Below the pieces are notes generated by a model, which did no database searches, was not told where the DNA came from, and saw only the letters and a program-made list of their open reading frames with translations. Positions 26,901 to 36,216 of a DNA stretch of 64,000 nucleotides are shown here, one piece after another (within the stretch, counting starts at the first letter, position 1; each line of letters starts with the position of its first letter). Source of the DNA: Mercurialis annua (Eukaryota; Streptophyta; Magnoliopsida; Malpighiales; Euphorbiaceae); contig NC_065573.1 in NCBI RefSeq assembly GCF_937616625.2, forward strand, positions 1,150,001 through 1,214,000, in the 5' to 3' direction. The position numbers and the translations under genes are program-made.

Positions 26901-28778
26901 TTAATGCAACATGGATGAGTAATAGCTTACGCTTCTCGCCAACTGAAAAAGCATGAAGTGAACTATCCTACTCATGACCTGGAATTAGCAGCAGTAATTT
27001 TTGCATTGAAAATCTGAAGACATTACTTGTACGGTGCAACGTGCGAGATATTCACAGATCATAAAAGTTTGAGGTATATTTTTGATCAACGTGAATTGAA
27101 TCTCAGACAGAGAAGGTGGTTAGAGTTGCTTAAGGACTATGATTGCACTATACAGTATCATCCGGGTAAAGCCAATGTGGTGGCTGATGCGTTAAGTAGG
27201 AAGTCTGCGGGAAGTTTAGCACATGTTACTATAGAGTGGCGAAGGCCATTGATCAAAGAGATCAATACGATGTTCAGTCAGAACATCAGATTTGAAGTTT
27301 CTTATCTTGGAAGCTTGATAGCCCAGTTAAGTGTGCGACCAACTCTAATCGACAGGATTAGGGAACTACAAGGTGAAGATCCTCAACTAAAGCGTGTCAT
27401 GGAAGAGGTAGAGAAAGGAAAGTGTCAAGACTTCAGTGTTGTTAATGGAACACTGAAGTATGGTACCAGATTATGTGTACCAGATATTGAAAATTTAAGG
27501 CAGAAGATCATGGAGGAAACCCATGGATCAACTTATAGTATTCATCCAGGTTCTACCAAGATGTATAGAGATATTAAGGAGATGTACTGGTGGAACGGAA
27601 TGAAGCGAGATATTGCAGAGTTTGTAGCAAGGTGTCCAGTGTGTCAGCAAGTTAAGCTTGAACACCAAAGGCCATATGGATTTTTACAACCCCTACCCAT
27701 ACCAGAGTGGAAGTGGGAGAGGATTACAATGGACTTTGTGGTTGGATTGCCTAAGACGCAGAAAGGTTTTGATTCTATATGGGTTATAGTGGATCGTCTG
27801 ACGAAGTCGGCCCACTTTATACCTATTAAGATATCATATACTGCGGCGAAATTGGCACAAGTATATATTGACAAGATAGTCAGTTTACATGGAATTCCCG
27901 TGTCAATAGTTTCAGATAGAGGTTCAGTATTTACCTCTAGATTTTGGGAAAGTTTGCAAGAAGCGATGGGAACACGGTTAGATTTTAGTACCGCATTTCA
28001 TCCGCAAACTGATGGACAGTCTGAAAGGACTATTCAGACTTTGGAAGATATGCTTCGACTGTGTGTACTGGATTTTGGAGGTAGCTGGGATGTGTATTTG
28101 CCATCAGTAGAGTTCTCATACAACAACAGCTATCATTCCAGTATCGAGATGGCTCCATATGAGGCATTATACGGTCGTAAGTGTCGATCTCCTATCTGTT
28201 GGAAGGAAGTAGGAGAAACAAAATTGACAGGAGCAGAGATTATCCAAATTACCTCAGAGAAGGTACCATTAATTAAGCAACGATTGGAAACTGCTTTTAG
28301 TCGCCAGAAAAGTTATGCAGATTCAAAGAGAAAAGAGATAGAGTTTCAAGTTGGTGACTATGTCTTTCTGAAAGTATCACCAATGAAGGGTGTTTTTCGG
28401 TTTGGAAAGAGAGGCAAGTTATCTCCAAGGTATGTGGGACCTTACGAGATTATAGACCGCATCGGAGCAGTAGCATATAAATTAGATCTACCGCCAGATA
28501 TGTCACAAGTTCATCCGGTGTTTCACATATCGATGCTGCGAAAGTATATCGCAGATCCTTCTCATGTGATTCAACCACAAACTGTAGAGGTTAATGAGGA
28601 ACTTTCTTACGAGGAGCAGCCTGTTGAGATAGTAGATACTCAACTGCGGAAACTTCGTACTAAGGAGATTCCTATGGTGAAAGTGCTGTGGAGAAATCAT
28701 TCTGTAGAAGAGTGTACGTGGGAGACAGAGATGGATATGCGTCAGCGATATCCTTACTTATTTTTACAAGGTACGTAG
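23959..28778 (+). pseudogene. gag-pol polyprotein of element B, disabled (frameshift, two stops, two motif lesions)
   Basis: A single gag-pol frame of about 1,600 codons. I chose the ATG at 23959 ([10 protein letters not shown]) because upstream codons in frame look noncoding. Order: Arg/Gly-rich N-terminus; gag core from about residue 125 to 300; zinc-knuckle region near 25018-25113; protease near residue 489; reverse transcriptase from about 25880 with FIDD at 26424-26435; RNase H to about 27200; integrase with zinc-binding HHCC (27520-27650) and catalytic core ([20 protein letters not shown]); C-terminal chromodomain (about 28625-28760, [14 protein letters not shown]). Lesions: a 1-base deletion near 26260 closes the first frame at 26263-26265; TGA stops at 26916-26918 and 27015-27017; the second zinc-knuckle cysteine is tyrosine (25081-25083); the protease active-site triplet reads D-P-G (25423-25431), where the family has D-S-G or D-T-G. 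No functional polyprotein is expected. Confidence 0.95.
26260..26265 (+). other. Frameshift in the B reverse transcriptase
   Basis: The frame opened at 23959 ends with TAA at 26263-26265 just after SGYH. The expected continuation (KIRED, then [10 protein letters not shown]) resumes in the next frame, so one base has been lost around 26259/26260. Confidence 0.93.
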
Positions 28779-28810
28779 TTCTTATTGAAATTCGAGGACG
28801 AATTTTAATA

Positions 28811-28822
28811 AGGTGGGGAGAA
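28811..28822 (+). other. Polypurine tract of element B
   Basis: AGGTGGGGAGAA immediately before the 3' LTR. It is preceded by ATTCGAGGACGAATTTTAAT (28790-28809), a block also present next to the polypurine tracts of A, C and D. Confidence 0.93.
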
Positions 28823-29365
28823 TGTAATACCCCGTAAAATTAAAGGATTAAATTATTCCACGTAAGGAATAATTTATAGGACCGGGAGAACGTAAATTAA
28901 ATTTAAGGATAAATTTAATTTATAGTATCTCCGGAAATATAAAATAGTTATAGAAGTTAAAATATAAAAAAAATTGATATTTATATTTTAACTAACGGGA
29001 ATTAAGAAATGCTTATAAATTAAAATAGGGTAATTTATAAGTCCCGTGTGAATATTTTTGGAGTCAATATTCACAAAATATTTTTAGAAAGTTACCCCTA
29101 AAATTTTATAGAATTTGGAGATAGAAATTTTATTAAGTGGGTCTAATTTAGCCCTAATAAATCTTTAATGAATTATTAAAGATAAAATATAAGTCCCGTG
29201 AGAATAAAAATTATGTTTTTATTTTAATTACGAATTATGGAATTCGTGGTTAAAATTTCATAAAATTTGGAGTTCGTTGTCCGTTTTAGTTACGGACGAG
29301 TATTTAAGAATTTGGGTTAAAGTAACGCGTGAATACCTAGGGGCTAGTTTGGAATTTAACCAAAC

Positions 29366-29374
29366 TATATATAA
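29366..29374 (+). promoter_or_regulatory. Putative TATA box, element B 3' LTR
   Basis: TATATATAA at the same offset as in the 5' LTR (21741-21749). Confidence 0.55.
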
Positions 29375-29736
29375 ACATTTCAAATGAAATGTTTATAGCA
29401 GCAGAAATCAAAAACCTTAGGTTTTTGAAATACAGAGAACGGCGACGACGGCACGCGACGGTAGGTTCGACGGTTTCGATCCAATTTCTCGTTTCTAACT
29501 CAAATTTCTTCGGTAATCCATTAATAATCGAAGTTATAACCGTTATTTTGAATTTGGATATATAGAAAATGGATTATATTCGAATATATAACGGTTACCG
29601 TATCGAATCGAACGTATACGTAATGATTTTACGTTCCGATAGTGAAAATGGATAGATTGGCATTTGTATATGTGTTTAGGATCGGAAAAATGGGTTTAGC
29701 TCGACGGAAATCGGCCCGGGAACGGAGTTCCCGTGG

Positions 29737-29918
29737 CTGTGCGGCACAGCCACTGTGCGTCGCACAGTGACTGTGCGGACGCACAGCCAGGCTGTGCGGA
29801 CGCACAGCCTAGGCTGTGCGCACGCACAGCCCGACTGTGCGAGCGCACAGTCTCTATGAGACTGTGCGACCGCACAGTCACCTGTGCGGACGCACAGGGA
29901 CACTGTGCGGGCGCACAG
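29737..29918. repeat. CTGTGCG/CGCACAG palindrome array, 9 units (B 3' LTR)
   Basis: Nine units of 13-16 bp: arms CTGTGCG and CGCACAG around a short variable centre (GA, CA, AG, AC, GG and others). Arms are nearly invariant while centres and spacers vary. Some spacers extend the symmetry, for example GACTGTGCG and CGCACAGTC. Length 182 bp against 70 bp in the 5' LTR. Open frames on both strands with repeated HS/CA motifs are artefacts of this array. Confidence 0.95.
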
Positions 29919-31389
29919 GGCCTCGCGCCAGCGCGTGTTTCCGACGTGCTTTCGCACGTCGGGTTCCGAACCAACGAGTTTTGAACAATTTTGAACGGTA
30001 CGTTCAATAAGGACTAAAAAGAACTTGGACGTTTAAGGAAGTTCGATTAATTAAAACTTAGAAATGTTTTAATTAGGTCCTCTATTAATCAAAATGATTA
30101 ATAGCTAGAGGACTATGAGTTGAGATTAAAAATGAGTATAGACTAGATATGCTATATGTTTAGTAATGTCAATAGAGAGTCTACTCTTTAGAGTTAGAAT
30201 TCTTGTTTCAATTGTGTTTAATAATATTTTTCTAACTAGATCCGACGAGCAAGCAAGCTACCGGACCAGGAGAGTAGAGGGTGAACGAGAACTGTTTTGT
30301 GGATAACGGTTTTGTGAGTTCGCATATTTACTTTTGAATATTGATGCCAAAACATTTATAACTAAAAATGTGTTTGAAATTGCATTGCATAGAGTCAATT
30401 TGAAACCAATATATAGATCCACTGGAACGTGCTATCTATTGGGCAACAATAGAACTGTGTGATCACCGGTATTAATAAAACATTGCATTGCATATTAGTT
30501 GGGTTCTTTGGCCAGATGCTTGCAAAGCGGCCAAGACCTAACAGGTTATCCTGGGAAGCCAATAATTTGATTTACGGCCCAGCAAACCTTACACAGAGAT
30601 AAGATGATTGTGATAACATGAGTTCACATTTCATCCTGTGTTAAACAAGAGGGCACGAACTGTGACATTAATCACAGTTAACCAAATGGGGTTTCTCTTA
30701 GGGTTTCATTTGGATCGGTTATTTGGCTGCACAAAGTGGGTTTACATGCGATTTCTGCTTTTATTAATATGCTTGAGTAACTATGTGAATTCACTCATAT
30801 TTGACCCCCGTTGATTTCCCTTTTCACAGGTAAATGATATTTTGACGTGACAAGACTTCCAATTCTTTCTCTGGAAGTTGTAACTAAATAAAGGTCACTC
30901 TAGAGCTGCAGAGTAGTTCTAGCTCCGAACAGTAGTTCAATTGTAAATGCTTAAACTCTGATATGAAACTACTGTGAGTATCATTTTGGGACAAAAGCAT
31001 GTTTTTATAAAAAGGGCTTTTGCCAGTTGTTTATAAGAAACCTGGTTTTAATAAAAGCTTTGTGATTAATTAAGTGGCATGCTTAAACCAGTTACTTGAC
31101 ATGATAACTGGTTTGCACCGCTGGCATTGTTTTTGGGCAGGGTTGTGTCAAGGTGTATGCAGTATACATGTATTACCCTGAGTCCAAAAATGCGATTGCA
31201 TGGTTTTGATTACACGTTTAATTGAAGGTTTTCAAATACTTGCGAAAAGAAATTGAGACCTTTTATGTTTTCAAAACGCGAAAAGTTTTTACTGTTTTTC
31301 CTAGGCTTGCTACGGGTTTCGGAACAACCATTCCCATTCCCTAGCGCCGGTCTCGGCACGAGTTTCTAAGCGGAAATCGGGTCGTGACA

Positions 31390-32851
31390 GATTATGACAA
31401 CTCCACTGTTGCTGCATTTACTCTGATGATCCTCCCAACGTATATCTGGAACCTTCCACTTCTCTAATCATTTCGCAAAATCTTTTATTTATACATGTAT
31501 CTTACTACGCTTCCTTCATGTTTCTCGTCATCTTTACATTTACTGATGAATATATATATTTATATGTGTTACCTCTGTCTTTACACTGGGTTTACGCAAT
31601 ATAATTTCTCTTCTTTCATTTTATGTGACTTATATCTCCTGATGCTGATATTGATTTGGTTTCATATTCTTAGAATATCACTTGATATTCATCATACATT
31701 ATCATCGTCCTTTATACTCTTACTCTCTTTCCTCCGATATGATTCTTGATCACTACATTACTTATCTTGATATAAAGATAATCATTATATTCTCCGTCAT
31801 TTCGTATCCCTTACTTTCCTTTCTTCTAATATGACTCTCCGTTATTACATCCTTTGCCTTGATTTAGGATAATTATTGTATATTTCAAACATTGCCAGCG
31901 CATCGCATCTTGATTGCGTTTGCTCTCTGGCATTGACTTCTTGTTCGCATTTCACCTTTACTTCGTTAACTTTGTTACAATTTATTGTTAACATGGCTTA
32001 ATTTTGTTATTGGAGTTGACTTTACAAGTATTATTCTTATTTATTAAGAATACTTTAGAGCTTCACTTCTGAGTTTACTTACAAAACCAATACGATTTCA
32101 AAGCATCTTTTGGCTGGCCAGCTCTTCAATTCACTTTTCAATTCAAACACTTTACCTAAAAATAGTTTGAAATCGTTAGTACAATTGTAGCTCAAAGTGA
32201 TGACACCACTCATCACCAAAGAGTTGCTCGAAATCGCATTTTCTTTATCATTATAAAGATATGATGCATGATCTATATTTTGAAAACCATTCTTTTATGC
32301 ATTTCTATTGTGATTATGCAATGTCATATGCGATGTCTGAGCACAATTGTACTTTGAAAAATCTTTAAAAAAATTCATAGTTTTCATAAAATCGTAAGTT
32401 TGCTTCAGATTGTACACTCTGCGACAATTTAACGGCTTTTCTCAATTATTATTGGGTATAGTATGATTTCTTAATATTGCCCTCACCTTCTATCGTCTTC
32501 TGAGTATTCTTCTGTTGACATCACTCCTTTTTCATGTCTCTACTGACCCAAATAAATTCAAGGTTTCTTATAGCTGTAATTTTTACCTCCATTTCTTCAT
32601 TACACTGTATCATATCATTTACATATACCAATATCGATCCTTATGATCGATCCTTCTTCAGAAATCCACTTCTCCCTTCATAACTTCTAGAACCTAATAT
32701 AGGAATTACATCCACTATATATGTATTATGTATTGTTTATTATGTTTTTGTTTTTGTAAGTTATGTTTATATGTTCTTTTATTAGTCGTGTGTTCGTCGA
32801 TATCACTTCCTATAAATTCTAGCTATCTAAGGTATTATCCTAATTGTTATG
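31390..32851 (-). other. Element A internal region, noncoding, right piece
   Basis: Starts with the second GATTA of element B. T-rich on the plus strand, with no supported gene. The stretch 32181-32424 has short blocks shared in order with the interior of element D (58119-58336). Confidence 0.7.
32181..32424 (-). other. Conserved noncoding block shared with element D
   Basis: Collinear matches to 58119-58336: GTGATGAC (32197-32204), TGTCTGAGCACAATT (32334-32348) and TACACTCTGCGA (32413-32424), with weaker similarity between them. The block lies about 1.75-2.0 kb from the primer-binding site, as in D. Function unknown; it could be a retained cis-signal or a remnant of an ancestral gene. Confidence 0.6.
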
Positions 32852-33782
32852 CTATATTATGCAATGCAACATATATACACAGCAATGCAACATATAAACA
32901 CAAATACACAAAACATATAAATTGCTAATACCAGGGGGTGCCTGATGTGGAACGCTAGGTTCCCTAATAACTATGCCAGTGTGTCGTCCCCTAACTCTTC
33001 TACCGGTGTTGCTTCCACCCCTATGCAAAAATGTGGGGTTGGTCCAAATGGCAGAGGAGTGATTAACGTAGTCTGGGTGAAACTCGCGTCTGAAATAGTA
33101 GGGTCGAACAGGATTGCCATCCCACTCACGGTCTGTCTCAATCCTACGAGCCATCGTAGTAAGTGTCCCAAAATGCTCACCAACGTACTCATACAGCTCT
33201 GCAAACTCGGGTCCCAAACCCCTAACGTATCTACAGTTAATCATCATGTTATCTTCGTTAAGATCTGGAACTCTCTCAACCATACGCAGAAAATCAGAGG
33301 AATACAGTCCCACTGTTAGCATTCCTCTAGAGAAGGAGCGCATTTGCCTCCTAACCTGATTCAGAGCCACTTTTGCCTGACCGTTAGCTATCTTTGCATC
33401 CTCTCTCATATGTCCGTATCTCCGCACATTGGACAAGAAATGTTCACTCCGGTACTCCTCGACATCAGACTCGTCTGATAACTCTTCTTCTTCGAAGTCC
33501 TCTTCCTGAGGATGTTCTTCTGGATCCTCCTCTGGATCCTCTTCACTTTCCTAATTGTGTTCTATCTCAGGGGAGTGAGTTCTACCTCGAACTCTAGAAG
33601 AACTACCGTGACATGAAACCATTCTGATATATCTCAGGCGACCTTCTAGTGTCTATGTGGAATCCATTCTGGTGGACTTCAGATGGTCCGCCTACTTCAT
33701 TGTGAAATCCATTTTGAAATATAGGAGGCGCTTCCTCCTGTTCTTCTGTAGCATGTGGTTGAGCTCCGTTTTGCCTAGACAT
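32852..33782 (-). pseudogene. Degraded gag of element A
   Basis: On the minus strand a frame opens at 33782 (MSRQNGAQ). Its N-terminus is acidic and repeats the motif QNGF three times; it stops at 33603. In the next frame, after a shift and a TAG near 33552, an open frame encodes an acidic stretch (EEDPEEDPEEHPQEEDFEEE) and then the C-terminal part of a retrotransposon gag domain. The segment VRGLGPEF followed by MARRIE aligns with FIKGLGPEF and SARQMETSL of the B gag. No zinc knuckle is visible downstream, and the frame runs into AT-rich sequence after about 32930. Gag normally forms the virus-like particle. This copy needs one frameshift and one stop read through, so it is probably dead. 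The lack of any pol after it supports the gag-only class. Confidence 0.75.
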
Positions 33783-34168
33783 GCTGAAAAGAAACAGTTT
33801 CAAACATAAGCGACCATCTGAGCCCATTTCCACACGTAACTCCAATATTAACTTATAAGGTGATGTAAACATTTAACATTCAATCAGTCTGTATGCAATT
33901 CGCAAGCACTTAACCACTTGATACTCCTTGCACCAATAATAAACACTTAGTTACCTTAGCCGTTTGTATAGGCAGAAATTAAACACTTATTCACTTAACT
34001 AACTTGATTCGCGCGCGTTATGTAACATACTAGCAATGCACATATCAAACAATGCAAACAACTATAGTTCGACTCTCTTGCTGCAGTAGTTCCTAGGTTT
34101 ACTTACTGACGGAGAACCTAAATCAAACAGACATTTAGATAGAACTGGAAGTGGTAACTGGACCAATT

Positions 34169-34180
34169 GCTCTGATACCA
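34169..34180 (-). other. Primer-binding site of element A
   Basis: GCTCTGATACCA on the plus strand, i.e. TGGTATCAGAGC on the minus strand, four bases from the LTR that begins at 34185. Matches initiator-Met tRNA. Confidence 0.95.
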
Positions 34181-35721
34181 ACATTGTCACGACCCAAAAT
34201 ATTTAGCCGAGACCAACAATAGGGAACGGGAGTGGTAGCTCCGGAACCCGTAGCAAGCCTAAAACCACTATCAACTTTTCGCAAATAATAAACAAATAAC
34301 ATCAATACAATGGAAGCAAACATGTATATATACATATATAAATATTCACATTAACTTTCTGATATCCACGTGGGCTCTAGCTACTGTACCTCGAACAAAC
34401 TGGCCTCACGGGAGTATGTACATGCTAGTATCTCAAAACATATCATTGACATCTGGTGCCGTGAACAAAGCATATTGAAGTAGCCTACCAAAAATATATA
34501 AACAAGACAGCAAGTAATATATATAATCAAAATGTACAACTGTCTAGGCTACAACTCTGTCGACACATGACCACTACTGCAGCACTTCGGAAGTCAATGA
34601 ACTATACATACGTAGCTGACTTCCGGATCCCAAAACTGGCTTCTAGCTAGGTCTAGACACTAAGCACCTGAAAGACATCAAAAGAGAGGGGTCAATATTT
34701 GGGAAAATACTGAGTGATTTTTCATTTTACTAACAGTATTATTATAAAAACATAACATCGCATTTTAAGAAAGAATAGTACAAAAATAATACATATAAAC
34801 AAGTATTTCATCCGTTCGTAACTAATATCCTAAAATGTGATGAAACTTACGAATATTCAAATCATACTGATCCACATGGTCCGACCCGGGAGTGTTCACA
34901 ATCTACCACGTCGATCGCGACCAATCTCTTAATCCCAAAGTCTGAGTCCAACTCACTGGACACGGGGACTCCAAGTTACACCGTAACCGAGTGATCGCTC
35001 GTATCGAATTCATTGTCCAACTTCGAAATTCATATTCATATTCATATCATGCATGTATATCAAATCATTTATCATATGCAAACACACTAGACTGACTCGA
35101 TACTGGTGATCAGACAACCTATTGACACCCAATAGGTAGCTAGTCTCTTTGGATCGCATACTAGTTCCTCGTATATAAACTTAACAGAAACATATAACAT
35201 TTAATCAAATCATATGCAATGCGATGCGTACAAACAATACACGTATATATGGAATATAATATTAAATAACTTTAATATATGATACATGAAAGTAAAGTGC
35301 AACTCACAGCAACCGCTATCCAGTCAATAATGGGTCTATATGATGGTATGCTCGCACTAGCCCACGTCTGGTTCCCTCACTAGTCGCTAATGCGTCTGAT
35401 ACAAATTAATTAAAGTTTAATAACTAGACGTGGATTTCATGTTTATATGTACAATACTTTTAAATCCTAGGTTTTGGTTTCATTCTTAATTTTATTCACG
35501 TATTCGATAATTCTTAGTCGTACTTACGACTTAACCAATACTGCTCCTTGTATTTGAGAATCGTATAACGTTCTTAATCGAATTCTTACTTATCACATTA
35601 ATGTTCACCTCTATATTATTTTATATCCATTTCAAGACATTTGATTGAGTTCTATCCCCGTATCAAGCTATCAGAAGCTAACTTTTGCTCACGGAAGTCC
35701 CCCGAAGATCGGGGTCGAAGT

Positions 35722-35834
35722 AGGGCACGTCGTGTCAGCTTGGCACATCGTGTCCTTCACTAGTTCACATCGTGCACCAGCACGATGTGCTAAATTTCAG
35801 CACGTCGTGCCCACTTCGGGTACGACGTTTTCGA
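35722..35834. repeat. GCACGTCGTGC palindrome cluster, element A right LTR
   Basis: Units such as GCACGTCGTG, GCACATCGTG, AGCACGATGTGCT and AGCACGTCGTGC (short arms with a 1-3 nt centre). Longer than the matching block in the left LTR (16075-16153) by about 35 bp. Confidence 0.8.
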
Positions 35835-36202
35835 TGTCCCGGACCATTTCCGGAGCTCCATAACTCCTAAAACTTAAACTAACACATACCCAACTCATAT
35901 AAACACTTAACATATCCTTTTTCGCTTCAAAACAAAAATAACTCGATTCCTAACCGTACGATTCAAACGTAACTTTCTATACGAAACAGCCAACAATAAC
36001 TGAGATACAACACCACAAACTGAAAGATTACCTTGATATGATTCCTTAGAACGATAGAGGATTCAATTCCAAAGAGATCGCCGCGAAAATCGTCTGAAAC
36101 GGACGCCGAACGGAGAAACGGCGAGCGAACAAAGTGAGACGGTGAATTGTGAGGTATCTGGATTCTTCTTTTTCTTTCCTTCTAATTCTTTCTTTCAAAT
36201 GA

Positions 36203-36216
36203 GTTTTTATATATAT
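36203..36216 (-). promoter_or_regulatory. Putative TATA box, element A right LTR
   Basis: AATATATATAAAAA on the minus strand, matching 16522-16535 in the partner LTR. This copy would drive the element transcript if it were active. Confidence 0.5.

Larger units (their letters stand above)
21198..31389 (+). mobile_element. Element B: recent full-length Tekay/Del-like chromovirus (Ty3/gypsy) with broken gag-pol
   Basis: A complete 10,192-bp LTR retrotransposon: 5' LTR 21198-23652, primer-binding site 23657-23668, gag-pol 23959-28778, polypurine tract 28811-28822, 3' LTR 28823-31389. It is flanked by GATTA (21193-21197 and 31390-31394), so the insertion inside A is clean. Outside one repeat array I count about five substitutions between the LTRs over about 2.4 kb, so the insertion is recent. 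Domain order (gag, protease, reverse transcriptase, RNase H, integrase, C-terminal chromodomain) defines a chromovirus; the long LTRs and chromodomain type fit Tekay/Del. The coding region is disabled at several points. Confidence 0.97.
28823..31389 (+). repeat. Element B 3' LTR
   Basis: 2,567 bp, same ends as the 5' LTR. By-eye comparison gives about five substitutions and no net length change outside the palindrome array. Followed by GATTA (31390-31394). Confidence 0.97.

Noticed and set aside
29737..29918. Possible CRISPR array (repeats with short spacers)
   Set aside because: Units are 13-16-bp palindromes with 2-16-bp spacers inside a plant LTR; there are no cas genes and the spacers are too short.
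29676..30010. Overlapping cysteine/histidine-rich open frames on both strands in the B 3' LTR
   Set aside because: Produced by the CTGTGCG/CGCACAG array; shorter or absent in the 5' LTR.
32945..33319. 124-codon plus-strand frame opposite the gag remnant of A
   Set aside because: Shadow of the minus-strand gag frame, which shows recognisable gag residues.
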